In this document: one piece after another, positions 1 through 7,666 of the stretch
Layout of the letters: each line of letters begins with the position of its first letter
How positions within the stretch are numbered: the stretch's first letter is position 1
Source: Bacteroidetes bacterium UBA4408
GTDB lineage: Bacteria > Bacteroidota > Bacteroidia > UBA4408
Direction of reading: 5' to 3'
Length of the DNA: 12,866 bases
Assembly: GCA_002389785.1 (NCBI GenBank)
Contig: DGQS01000259.1
Location: forward strand, 1 to 12,866
Made by a program: the position numbers and the translations under genes
Notes under the pieces: generated by a model
Told to the model about the DNA's origin: nothing
The model's input: the letters and a program-made list of their open reading frames with translations, nothing else
Database searches by the model: none

Positions 1-1
1 T

Positions 2-658
2 TTTAGTTCAACCAACGTAACCTGTAACGGTTTAAATAACGGTGCAGCCCAAGTTATTGTTTCAGGTGGGACACTTCCTTATTTCTACAACTGGTCAAAC
101 GGTGGAAATTTTGATACCATCAACAATTTATCGGCTGGATATTATATAATAACTACCGTTGATGGAAATTTATGTACATCAATTGACTCGGTTGAAATTA
201 TTGAACCTGCTGTATTGCTTGCTAATTTAAGTTCAACCTCGGTTACTTGTTTTGGAAATAATGATGGTGTAGCTATGGCCAATCCTAGTGGTGGCGTTGG
301 TTCCTATACGTATTCGTGGTCGAGCGGAACAACCGGTCAAAGTAGTAACAATTTAACTGCAGGTACTTACAGTGTTACAATTAGTGATGCAAATTTATGC
401 AACATTACCGACACAGTATCGGTGTTACAACCATCCTTATTAATAATAGATACTATATTGGTTACCAATGCAAGCGGAGGCTTAAACAATGGTTCTATTG
501 ATGTAATTGCAATGGGCGGAGTTCTGCCTTACACTTACAATTGGAGCGATGGCAGCACTACTCAGTCAATATCAAATCTTTCACCCGGTATTTATTTTGT
601 TACTATAACTGATCAAAATGGTTGTGACACACAAAGCGTAAATATTTCCTTACTGGGT
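2..658 (+). repeat. Three tandem protein-level SprB-like repeats
   Basis: The units lie at about 2-208 (first one cut by the window edge), 209-433 and 434-658, each about 75 codons. Aligned landmarks are LPYFYNWSNGG, GSYTYSWSSGT and LPYTYNWSDGS, followed by NNLSAGYY, NNLTAGTY and SNLSPGIY. The copies are clearly diverged at DNA level, so this is an old domain array rather than a recent tandem duplication. The third unit lacks the N-terminal Cys (TNASGGLNNGS) seen in the first two. Confidence 0.8.
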
Positions 659-913
659 GTTGGAATAAAGGAGTCTTCCTCTGTTGAACATATAAAGGTA
701 GTTCCAAATCCTTCAAGAGGAGATTTTAAAGTAATAACAGAAAGTAACATGCAATTGGACTTGTATTCAATACAAGGTGTAAAAGTAGCTTCTTATAGTG
801 CTGAAAAAAATCAGCCGCTTTTGATACATACACAATTAGCGGACGGAATTTATTACCTGCAAGGCAGAAACGACCAAGAGCAGATAGTGTATAAAATTTG
901 TATTCGTAATTAA
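2..913 (+). CDS. SprB-repeat surface/secreted protein with type IX secretion sorting domain (3' part; 5' end outside window)
   Basis: The reading frame is open from base 2 to a TAA at 911-913, giving 303 visible codons with no start inside the window; any internal start would cut a repeat. Three repeats of about 75 residues follow each other. They share a C-x-G-x-N(N/D)G opening (absent in the third), a YxYxWS(N/S/D)G core, an (N)NL(S/T)(A/P)G(T/I)Y segment and a closing D-x-x-x-C. This is the pattern of SprB-type repeats in gliding and adhesion proteins of Bacteroidota. From about base 659 comes a C-terminal domain with VVPNPSRGDFKV, then LYSIQGVKV, then LADGIYYLQG, the three landmarks of the T9SS type A sorting domain. 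The protein is therefore probably exported by the Sec and T9SS routes and released or anchored at the surface; the signal peptide would be outside the window. Its ligand is unknown. It is transcribed toward the dcw operon and ends at its own terminator, so I see no functional link with that operon. Confidence 0.88.
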   Translation, partial: FSSTNVTCNGLNNGAAQVIVSGGTLPYFYNWSNGGNFDTINNLSAGYYIITTVDGNLCTSIDSVEIIEPAVLLANLSSTSVTCFGNNDGVAMANPSGGVGSYTYSWSSGTTGQSSNNLTAGTYSVTISDANLCNITDTVSVLQPSLLIIDTILVTNASGGLNNGSIDVIAMGGVLPYTYNWSDGSTTQSISNLSPGIYFVTITDQNGCDTQSVNISLLGVGIKESSSVEHIKVVPNPSRGDFKVITESNMQLDLYSIQGVKVASYSAEKNQPLLIHTQLADGIYYLQGRNDQEQIVYKICIRN

Positions 914-935
914 ACCGACAATTTATTTTAAAGAG

Positions 936-969
936 AGCAGATCTGGAAATTATTCCGGATCTGCTTTTT
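936..969 (+). terminator. Rho-independent terminator of the SprB-repeat gene
   Basis: The left arm AGCAGATCTGG (936-946) pairs with CCGGATCTGCT (955-965) over 11 base pairs with one G-U wobble, around the 8-base loop AAATTATT. A run of five T (965-969) follows at once. It begins 23 bases after the stop codon of the + strand gene, where an intrinsic terminator is expected. Confidence 0.85.
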
Positions 970-977
970 GTAATTGG

Positions 978-1015
978 TAAAAATTGAAACGCCTCGCATT
1001 ACTGCAAGGCGTTTC
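978..1015 (-). terminator. Rho-independent terminator of the dcw operon
   Basis: GAAACGCCT (986-994) and AGGCGTTTC (1007-1015) are perfect complements. An inner GCA/TGC extension (996-998 with 1003-1005) follows one C/A mismatch and leaves a TTAC loop. Read on the - strand, the hairpin is followed by AATTTTTACC, a short T tract. On the + strand it is followed by TCCCC, so it serves the leftward operon. It lies just downstream of the yqeY stop codon and 16 bases from the opposing terminator. Confidence 0.78.
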
Positions 1016-1037
1016 TCCCCTTAAACTAAGTAAACCA

Positions 1038-1481
1038 CTACTTACTCAACAGCTCTTTCACAATGGCACTCACAATTTTGCCATCGGCTTTACCAGCAAA
1101 TTGTTTGCTTGCAACACCCATTACTTTCCCTAAATCGGCAGGTGATGCAGCTCCCAGGTTGCTAATAATTATTGAAATTTCGTTTCGCAATTCATCTTCA
1201 CTCATTTGCTTTGGCAAATAATTTTCGATAACTGCCGCTTGAGCTAATTCTATATCTGCTAAATCTTTTCGATTTTGAGTTGTGTAAACTTCAGCCGTTT
1301 CCTTTCGTTGTTTCACCATTTTATTAAGCGCTTTCATTTCGCTTTCAGAAGTGAGTCCTTCCGGTGATGTTTTTAATAAAAGTATGGCCGATTTTACAGC
1401 ACGCAATGCTTCCAGTTTTGCAGCTTCTTTAGCTAGCATTGCTGCTTTAATGTCGGCATTAATTTGTTCTTCTAAAGTCAT
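1038..1481 (-). CDS. yqeY: GatB/YqeY domain-containing protein
   Basis: This 147-residue protein covers the whole length of the YqeY family. The N-terminal helical part begins MTLEEQINADIKAAMLAKE, with the charged LEALRAVKSAI stretch typical of the family. The middle holds MVKQRKETAEVY (about residues 54-65) and ENYLPKQMSEDEL (about 86-98). The C-terminal part has the ADLGKVMGVASKQFAGKADGK pattern (about 114-134) that YqeY shares with the tail domain of the amidotransferase subunit GatB. It has no amidotransferase catalytic domain; a role in tRNA-related metabolism is often suggested but not established. The ATG is 15 bases after the ftsZ stop, and the gene is the last before the operon terminator. 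No Shine-Dalgarno sequence is visible; the leader is TTAATTATCTATAAATCAA. The family call is firm, the function unknown. Confidence 0.92.
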   Translation of the reverse strand: MTLEEQINADIKAAMLAKEAAKLEALRAVKSAILLLKTSPEGLTSESEMKALNKMVKQRKETAEVYTTQNRKDLADIELAQAAVIENYLPKQMSEDELRNEISIIISNLGAASPADLGKVMGVASKQFAGKADGKIVSAIVKELLSK

Positions 1482-1496
1482 TTGATTTATAGATAA

Positions 1497-3032
1497 TTAA
1501 TCAACGTTATCGTGTAAAAAAGAATTGTTTGGCTTTATCTCTGCAGAAGACTTATCCTCACCTGCTGATAAAGTAAATCGTGAAACATTTGAATCACTTG
1601 AGTGTGGTACATTGGACAACGTGATGTTTTTCCGCAAGTACGCAGGCTGACTTTCCATTTCACTCAAGCCTCCAGGAGTTTTAAACTTATGACTTAGATT
1701 TTTCAATCGGTTCACTCTATCGTTTGCTAAGCGCATACGATCATCGACAGGAATTGTACTTTCAAATTTCTCTTCTACTTTTTTGCTGATGATAATTGGC
1801 TCGTCAATTTTTTCATCCTTTGTATTGCTTTCAGAAGTATTCACTTCAAATTCAAAGCTAAGATGCGCATTTTCATTGTTCGAAGCGGCAGGAGTAGTTT
1901 CTTCCAATTCTTCCAGTTGATGCACAATTGGCAGTTGTACTGAAGTAGTTTCAACACGCACTTCAGGAGACTTTTCAATGTTTGTTGATGGAAGTATATC
2001 ACCATCCAACTTATATTTAGTTACTTCAACTTTTTTAGGAATATCGTAACCTAAATCGCTTTTCTTTTTGAAACCGGTAGCAATAATTGTTACGTTTACT
2101 CTATCTCCCAATGATTCATCAACTCCATACCCTTGTATTACCTCAGCAGTTTGCCCTGCTGCTTCTTGAATGTAATCGGCAATTTCACCAAATTCATCCA
2201 TGGTAATTTCTTCGGTACCGCAAGTAATATTTAACAATACATAATTGGCTCCTTTAATATTACCATCGTTTAATAATGGGGATGCCAATGCTTGTTCAAC
2301 AGCATTGATGGCTCTATTCTCACCGGTTGCTGAAGCCGACCCCATAATTGCTCTTCCGCTATCTTTCAACACAGTTTGAATATCTGCGAAATCGGTATTA
2401 ATGTGCAAGGTAGTTGTGATAATATCTGCGATTCCTTTTGCTGCAGTACTCAAAATGTTATCGGCATGGCTAAATGCTTCTCCCATTTTTAAGTTACCAT
2501 AAATTTCTCGCAATTTATCGTTGTTGATAATCAGCAACGTATCAACATTCTTTTCTAATTCTTCGAGGCCTGACTCTGCTTGTTGTTTGCGTTTTCTTCC
2601 TTCTAATGCAAACGGAACAGTAACAATACCAACGGTAAGAATTCCCATTTCTTTGGCTGTACCTGCAATTACTGGAGCAGCTCCTGTTCCGGTTCCTCCC
2701 CCCATGCCTGCAGTTACGAAAACCATTTTGGTGGTGCTACCCAATATTTCCTTAATTTCTTCAATATTTTCAATTGCCGCATTTTTGCCAACTTCAGGTT
2801 GAGAGCCTGCTCCGCGTCCTTCAGTTAGTGTTGCTCCCAATTGAACTTTGCACGAAACCGGACTGATATCAAGCGCCTGTTGATCGGTGTTGCAAACCAT
2901 AAAGTCTACTCCCTTTATTCCCATACGATACATGTGGTTTACAGCATTGCTGCCACCGCCTCCTACTCCAATTACTTTAATAATTGAGGAGTTGTCTTTT
3001 GGTAAGTCGAATTTCATCATCTCGTTTTGCAT
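1497..3032 (-). CDS. ftsZ: Cell division protein FtsZ (tubulin-like GTPase)
   Basis: FtsZ polymerises at mid-cell into the Z ring that recruits the division machinery. The 511 residues begin with a Rossmann-like GTPase domain: [15 protein letters not shown] near residue 20, the tubulin signature [14 protein letters not shown] at about 111-124, and the catalytic T7 loop NTDFAD (N212, D214, D217). The GTPase and C-terminal subdomains end near residue 320. A long acidic, low-complexity linker (about 345-430) follows, then a basic block [16 protein letters not shown] (431-446), then QPAYLRKN (462-469), which resembles the conserved peptide that binds FtsA. Unlike E. coli FtsZ, about 42 further residues follow that peptide, ending NSFLHDNVD. 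The length is well above the roughly 380 residues of E. coli FtsZ because of the linker and tail. The ATG lies 24 bases after the ftsA stop; a second in-frame ATG pair at residues 5-6 is a possible alternative. Confidence 0.98.
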   Translation of the reverse strand: MQNEMMKFDLPKDNSSIIKVIGVGGGGSNAVNHMYRMGIKGVDFMVCNTDQQALDISPVSCKVQLGATLTEGRGAGSQPEVGKNAAIENIEEIKEILGSTTKMVFVTAGMGGGTGTGAAPVIAGTAKEMGILTVGIVTVPFALEGRKRKQQAESGLEELEKNVDTLLIINNDKLREIYGNLKMGEAFSHADNILSTAAKGIADIITTTLHINTDFADIQTVLKDSGRAIMGSASATGENRAINAVEQALASPLLNDGNIKGANYVLLNITCGTEEITMDEFGEIADYIQEAAGQTAEVIQGYGVDESLGDRVNVTIIATGFKKKSDLGYDIPKKVEVTKYKLDGDILPSTNIEKSPEVRVETTSVQLPIVHQLEELEETTPAASNNENAHLSFEFEVNTSESNTKDEKIDEPIIISKKVEEKFESTIPVDDRMRLANDRVNRLKNLSHKFKTPGGLSEMESQPAYLRKNITLSNVPHSSDSNVSRFTLSAGEDKSSAEIKPNNSFLHDNVD

Positions 3033-3056
3033 TTTAATTTAGTTTACTAGTGGTTA

Positions 3057-4361
3057 CTATTGAATGTCTTCATCAAAAATTCCTTTTGCTTTATTCAACA
3101 AATTGTCGAAAAAACTACCTTTCTTTTTTACTGAATGGTCCTTTATCTCGGTATGTGTTGGAGCAGGCGGTGCATCATTCGTAGTGGTATCGATTGCTTC
3201 TTCAACCGGATTAGAAGTTGCCAGTCCTCGTATTACTAGACCAACACCGGTTGCATACATCGGACTGGTAACATCTTCAAGTCCTTTGCTTAGGTGCTCG
3301 TTTGGATAACCTACACGTGCATCCATTCCGGTAATATACTCCATTAATTGAGTGATGTGTTTAAGCTGCGCTCCACCTCCTGTAATAACAATACCTGCTA
3401 TTAACTTTTTTTCATAACCCGAGTTTTTTATTTCGTAGTATATGTGTTCAATAATTTCCTCCATACGAGCCTCAATGATGCTCGCCAAATTTTTCAACGA
3501 AATTTCTTTTGGTTCACGACCTCTTAAACCAGGAATGCTCACTATTTCATTATCGAGGTTCTCACTGGCTAGAGCAGATCCAAATTTGATTTTTAATAAT
3601 TCAGCTTGATTTTTAATTATTGTGCAGCCTTCTTTAATATCTTCGGTTATCACATTTCCACCAAATGGAATTACAGCAGTATGCCTGATAATTCCTTCAT
3701 GAAAAATTGCGATATCAGTTGTACCACCTCCCACATCTACCAATACAACACCTGCTTCTTTCTCTTCATTGCTCAAAACAGCATCGGCTGAAGCAAGTGG
3801 TTCGAGCATTACTTCTTTTGTAGTTAAGCCTGCTTTTGTAACACATTTAATAAGATTATGTATTGCAGCAACTTGTCCGGTTATGATGTGAAAATTTGCT
3901 TCCAATCTTTTTCCGGCCATTCCAATAGGATCCTTAATGCCCATCTCATTATCCACAATATATTCCTGTGGAAGTACATGAATAATTTCTTCACCGGGAA
4001 GCATGGCCAATTTGTACATATCCTCAATCAAGGCATCAACGTCCTTCTGGCTAATTTCTTCTTCCAAGCTGTTGCGCATTCGAATACCCCGATGCTGCAA
4101 GCTTTTTATGTGTTGACCTGCAATTCCAACATGTACTTCATTAATGGTAATTCCGGACTTGCTTTGCGCTTCTTCTACAGCTACCTTTATGGATTGAACA
4201 GTTTTTTCAATATTCGAAACAACGCCTCTCGACACACCCACAGATTCGGTTTTACCAAGACCAAGAATCTCAATTTTACCAAATTCATTTTTACGCCCAA
4301 CAAGCGCAACAATTTTTGTGGTACCTATATCTAATCCTACAACTATATCGCTGTTTTTCAT
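3057..4361 (-). CDS. ftsA: Cell division protein FtsA (actin-like membrane anchor of FtsZ)
   Basis: FtsA tethers FtsZ filaments to the inner membrane and recruits later division proteins. The actin-fold landmarks are all present. Numbering from the upstream ATG at 4379, they are phosphate-1 DIGTTK (17-22), the FtsA-specific 1C subdomain (about 90-170), phosphate-2 DVGGGTTD (215-222) and the adenosine loop TGGGAQL (333-339). After a proline-rich linker (about 390-415) the C-terminus KKKGSFFDNLLNKAKGIF can form the amphipathic membrane-targeting helix. I choose the ATG at 4361 because the protein then begins MKNSDIVVGLDIGTTK, the compact start usual for FtsA, and lies 5 bases after the ftsQ stop. 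The in-frame ATG at 4379 would add six residues and overlap ftsQ by 13 bases. Both are plausible, and either suggests coupled translation with ftsQ. Confidence 0.96.
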   Translation of the reverse strand: MKNSDIVVGLDIGTTKIVALVGRKNEFGKIEILGLGKTESVGVSRGVVSNIEKTVQSIKVAVEEAQSKSGITINEVHVGIAGQHIKSLQHRGIRMRNSLEEEISQKDVDALIEDMYKLAMLPGEEIIHVLPQEYIVDNEMGIKDPIGMAGKRLEANFHIITGQVAAIHNLIKCVTKAGLTTKEVMLEPLASADAVLSNEEKEAGVVLVDVGGGTTDIAIFHEGIIRHTAVIPFGGNVITEDIKEGCTIIKNQAELLKIKFGSALASENLDNEIVSIPGLRGREPKEISLKNLASIIEARMEEIIEHIYYEIKNSGYEKKLIAGIVITGGGAQLKHITQLMEYITGMDARVGYPNEHLSKGLEDVTSPMYATGVGLVIRGLATSNPVEEAIDTTTNDAPPAPTHTEIKDHSVKKKGSFFDNLLNKAKGIFDEDIQ

Positions 4362-4366
4362 TCTAG

Positions 4367-5161
4367 CTATTTTTTGCAAACAACATTATTTTCGAATTTC
4401 AAGTTAATTTCAGAATAGGTGTTCCAACCTACTTTGCTTAATCCGCGTGTATAAAAAATGTACAGTTTCTTAAATTTTTTTTCTATATCCTGAGTATCTC
4501 CGAAAATAATTTTGTGTTTGCCTATCGATGGTATCAACTCTATATCAGCTCCAACGGTAATTTGCTGAATTTGAGCTTTCCAAAATTCGTTCGAATCAAT
4601 ATATTTCGCAAGGCAATAAAGGCCAAATAGCTTGTTTTTTTTCAACAGTGAATCGTTAATATCCTTTGATGAAAAATCAAGCAAATTATTGCTTACAAAT
4701 CGCTCATAAATTTCTCCTGTAATAACTGGTACTCGTGCTGTATAGTTCGGTGACCATAACATTAATTTCCCATTTGAATCTATGTAATAACTTTCTCCAC
4801 TTGCGGTAATTACACGTGCAATTGGCCTTTTTTGAGTAATGTTCACCGTTAGGTCACCGGCAATATTTTCAAAAACTTCGGCATTTGAAATGGCAGGATG
4901 AGCATTAAAAACTTTCTCCAATTTATTGATATCAATACTGGCTAATGTTTGACCATTTAGTTTATCGCGGTTCTCGAGCGCCATTTGAAGTATATCAGCT
5001 TTACTCACAAATTCGTTATCGTCGGTTTCATCTATATTTATTTCAACTGATGAACAGGTGAGACGGTTGTGCTCCTTCTTTACAAAACCAAGCAGAACCA
5101 CTGTTACAGCAAGTATTGCTATCCAACTGAAAACTATAAGTACTTTTTTTATCGACTTCAT
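4367..5161 (-). CDS. ftsQ: Cell division protein FtsQ/DivIB (POTRA domain)
   Basis: FtsQ is a bitopic inner-membrane protein that links early and late divisome proteins, usually through FtsB/FtsL. The 264 residues show a short basic N-terminus MKSIKKV, one transmembrane helix (about residues 7-26) and a periplasmic part. The region at about 34-115 fits a POTRA domain: SSVEINIDE, SKADILQMAL, IDINKLEKVFNAHPAISNAEVFENIAGDL and VNITQKRPIARV. The following region has YYIDSNGKLM and VPVITGE, as in FtsQ beta domains. FtsQ diverges strongly between phyla, so the call leans on this architecture and on its place between murC and ftsA. The ATG overlaps the murC stop in an ATGA arrangement (5158-5161), a classic sign of translational coupling. 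Confidence 0.9.
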   Translation of the reverse strand: MKSIKKVLIVFSWIAILAVTVVLLGFVKKEHNRLTCSSVEINIDETDDNEFVSKADILQMALENRDKLNGQTLASIDINKLEKVFNAHPAISNAEVFENIAGDLTVNITQKRPIARVITASGESYYIDSNGKLMLWSPNYTARVPVITGEIYERFVSNNLLDFSSKDINDSLLKKNKLFGLYCLAKYIDSNEFWKAQIQQITVGADIELIPSIGKHKIIFGDTQDIEKKFKKLYIFYTRGLSKVGWNTYSEINLKFENNVVCKK

Positions 5162-6561
5162 GCTTTCAAATTATATTTTTTGAGTAATGCCATTTCAATG
5201 GGTTCTACACATTTATCAATATCACCGGCTCCCAACGTAAGTATAACATCGGGTGATTTTTGAATAACTGCTGTAACCAAATTTTCTTTACTGCAGAGCA
5301 TTTTTTTGCTTGAACTCATGCGATCCAGCAACATGGTTGAATTCACATTGGGTATGGGCAATTCTCGGGCAGGATATATATCGAGCAAGATCGTATCATC
5401 CAATAAATCCAAACTATGTGCAAATTCATCTGCAAAATCTCGGGTTCGAGAAAATAAATGCGGTTGAAAAATTCCAAGAATTTTTTTCTGTGGGTAAAGT
5501 TCCTTTACTGAATTAATACATGCTTTTAATTCTTCGGGATGATGCGCATAGTCATCAATAAATACAAGCTGTTCCGATTTTATTCGATAATCAAATCTTC
5601 GTTTTACTCCTCGAAAGCTTCCCAATGCCTCCTTAATTTCTGTCGCAGTAACTCCAAATATCTGCGCTGCAGCTACTGCAGCAATTGCATTTTCTGTATT
5701 ATGTTGTCCTGGAAATGAAAAGTGCAATCCTGAAATTGATTCAATTTTACTTTCCAAATCAAATGAATAACTTCCATTATCAATGCGCATGTTCTTTGCA
5801 TAAAAGTCAGCTTCTTGCTGCAAGGAATACGTATACTTTTTAACACCGGCTGTAACCGGGAAATCACTATCGAGCCCAATTTTGGAAATTAAAAATCCCC
5901 CGTCTTTAATTTGTTGTGAAAAGAGTTCAAAAGATTGTTTTAAAAATTTATGCTCAGAATAAATGTCCAAATGATCGGCATCAATGGAAGTAATTATAGC
6001 TATGTTGGGATGAAGGGTTAAAAAGGAACGGTCGTATTCATCGGCTTCCACAACAGTTGGGCCGGGTCCATTTAGTTGTTGAGAAAGCAAAAAATTGGAA
6101 TTGTAATTCCGAGTTATTCCACCCAAAAATGCACTGCAATCTTTGTTGGCAGATTTTAGAATGTGCGCCAAAATACTCGATGTGGTTGTTTTTCCGTGGG
6201 TTCCGGCAACCGCCAATGTAAAAGTATTTTGAGTTATAATTCCCAAAACTTCTGAACGCTTTTTGAGTGTATACCCTTCCTTGATAAAATAAATATACTC
6301 TGAATGATCCTTGGGAATAGCAGGCGTGTAAATAATTAAAACTTCATCTTTAGCTGTAGAGTTTAGCCCTTTAAAATAAGCAATCGAATCATCAAAATGA
6401 ACCTGAATTCCTTCTTTTTGCAGTTCATCAGTTAGGGGAGTTGGTGTTTTATCGTACCCACAAACTGCTATGTTCATGGTTTTAAAATAACGCGCAAGTG
6501 CACTCATACCGATGCCACCGATTCCTAAAAAATAAACAGTTTTAAGTGTATTAAAATCCAT
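5158..6561 (-). CDS. murC: UDP-N-acetylmuramate--L-alanine ligase MurC
   Basis: MurC is a cytoplasmic, ATP-dependent ligase that adds L-Ala to UDP-MurNAc, the first amino acid of the peptidoglycan stem. The 467 residues match the usual length of about 460-490. The N-terminal UDP-binding domain has FLGIGGIGMSALAR (11-24). The central ATPase domain has AGTHGKTTTSS (119-129), VEADEYDRSF (171-180) and IDADHLDIY (193-201). The C-terminal domain has GQHNTENAIAA at its boundary, RRFDYR, the MurC hallmark DDYAHHP (336-342) and FQPHLFSRT (365-373). DDYAHHP together with EADEYDRSF separates it from MurD and MurE and from Mpl. It starts 4 bases after the murG stop and overlaps ftsQ by 4 bases. Neither murB nor ddl follows it, unlike the E. 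coli order. Confidence 0.98.
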   Translation of the reverse strand: MDFNTLKTVYFLGIGGIGMSALARYFKTMNIAVCGYDKTPTPLTDELQKEGIQVHFDDSIAYFKGLNSTAKDEVLIIYTPAIPKDHSEYIYFIKEGYTLKKRSEVLGIITQNTFTLAVAGTHGKTTTSSILAHILKSANKDCSAFLGGITRNYNSNFLLSQQLNGPGPTVVEADEYDRSFLTLHPNIAIITSIDADHLDIYSEHKFLKQSFELFSQQIKDGGFLISKIGLDSDFPVTAGVKKYTYSLQQEADFYAKNMRIDNGSYSFDLESKIESISGLHFSFPGQHNTENAIAAVAAAQIFGVTATEIKEALGSFRGVKRRFDYRIKSEQLVFIDDYAHHPEELKACINSVKELYPQKKILGIFQPHLFSRTRDFADEFAHSLDLLDDTILLDIYPARELPIPNVNSTMLLDRMSSSKKMLCSKENLVTAVIQKSPDVILTLGAGDIDKCVEPIEMALLKKYNLKA

Positions 6562-6565
6562 TGAT

Positions 6566-7666
6566 TTAGTTTGAATTTGCGATACTTGCTACTTCACTTG
6601 CTATAACTTCAGCTGCATCTCTAAAGGCGAGTTTCAAAATGTTTTCTTCCAACTTCATGCGCTTTTCATCATTTGCCAACAAATCAAAAAGTGTATTTGA
6701 CAGTTTCTCACCTACTTCAGCATCCTTAATTAATATGGCTGCATGATGAGTTACCAATGCCTGTGCATTGCTGGTTTGATGGTCCTCGGCGGCTAAAGGA
6801 TAAGGTACTAAAATAGCAGCTTTATCAACTACGCATAACTCTGAAACTGAACTTGCTCCGGCACGTGAGACTACTACATCTGCAACAGCATAAGCATAAT
6901 CCATTTTAGAAATAAAATCATGCACCCGAATTACACTGCCTGCATAATCATCAACAGCCTTTTCAGCAATCGCCTTAAATGGTTTACCTGTTTGCCAAAT
7001 CAATTGAATGTTTTTCTTTTCAAATTCAGGTAAACAATTTTTAATGGCTTCATTAATACTTCTTGCTCCTAAGCTTCCACCAATAACTAGTACTGTTTTT
7101 TTACTAGCATCCAAACCGAAAAATTCTAATCCTCGTTCCTTTTTACCCGCTAGGTTCTTAATATCCTGACGAACCGGATTTCCGGTGAGAATTATTTTTT
7201 CTTTAGGAAAATACTTTTCCATTCCATCATAAGCAACACAAATTCGTTTTGCCTTTTTAGCCAAAAACTTATTCGTAATTCCAGGATACGAATTTTGTTC
7301 TTGAATCAATGCCGGAATCCCCATTTTAGTTGCTGCATACAAAAGCGGCCCGCTGGCAAAACCTCCCACACCTACTACTACATTGGGCTTAAATTCACGA
7401 ATCAGTGCTTTCGATTTTCGAACACTGGTAAACAACTTAAAGGGGAATGAAATATTTTTTAAAATTGATTTGCGTTGTAGTCCACTTATATTTAATCCAA
7501 CAATTTTATAACCTGCTGCGGGAACTTTTTCCATTTCCATTTTACCCTCAGCACCTACAAATAGAATTTCTACCTGATTGTATTTTTCCTTTAATGCATT
7601 CGCTATTGCAATGGCCGGAAAAATATGTCCACCTGTTCCTCCTCCACTTATGATTACTTTAAGCAT
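6566..7666 (-). CDS. murG: MurG: UDP-GlcNAc:lipid I N-acetylglucosaminyltransferase
   Basis: MurG is a peripheral membrane GT-B glycosyltransferase that adds GlcNAc to lipid I on the cytoplasmic face, making lipid II. The 366 residues match the family. The N-terminal domain has ISGGGTGGHIFPAIAIA (6-22), the glycine-rich loop with the family's conserved His (H14), then VGVGGFASGPLLYAA (98-112) and IQEQNSYPGITNK (121-133). The C-terminal nucleotide-sugar domain has LVIGGSLGARSINE (193-206), VVSRAGASSVSEL (265-277) and LVPYPLAAEDHQTSNA (286-301). The motif order is complete with no truncation. Its ATG lies inside the 3' end of ftsW with an 8-base overlap, and murC follows after 4 bases, so lipid II synthesis and polymerisation genes are expressed together. 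Confidence 0.98.
   Translation of the reverse strand: MLKVIISGGGTGGHIFPAIAIANALKEKYNQVEILFVGAEGKMEMEKVPAAGYKIVGLNISGLQRKSILKNISFPFKLFTSVRKSKALIREFKPNVVVGVGGFASGPLLYAATKMGIPALIQEQNSYPGITNKFLAKKAKRICVAYDGMEKYFPKEKIILTGNPVRQDIKNLAGKKERGLEFFGLDASKKTVLVIGGSLGARSINEAIKNCLPEFEKKNIQLIWQTGKPFKAIAEKAVDDYAGSVIRVHDFISKMDYAYAVADVVVSRAGASSVSELCVVDKAAILVPYPLAAEDHQTSNAQALVTHHAAILIKDAEVGEKLSNTLFDLLANDEKRMKLEENILKLAFRDAAEVIASEVASIANSN

Noticed and set aside
2..658. CRISPR array or simple tandem DNA repeat in the left part
   Set aside because: The periodicity of about 225 bases is at protein level and diverged at DNA level; there are no short identical repeats with unique spacers.
1482..1496. Separate promoter for yqeY in the ftsZ-yqeY gap
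   Set aside because: The 15-base gap is too short to judge, and I found no convincing Bacteroidota TAnnTTTG-type element with a partner at the right distance.
2521..2802. 93-codon open frame on the + strand inside ftsZ
   Set aside because: It lies opposite the conserved FtsZ GTPase core, and its Pro/Ser/Val-rich translation is what antisense of GGGTGTG-like motifs produces.
3858..4334. 158-codon open frame on the + strand inside ftsA
   Set aside because: It is antisense to a well-supported ftsA, has no recognisable motif and an unnatural composition; it is a shadow of the coding strand.
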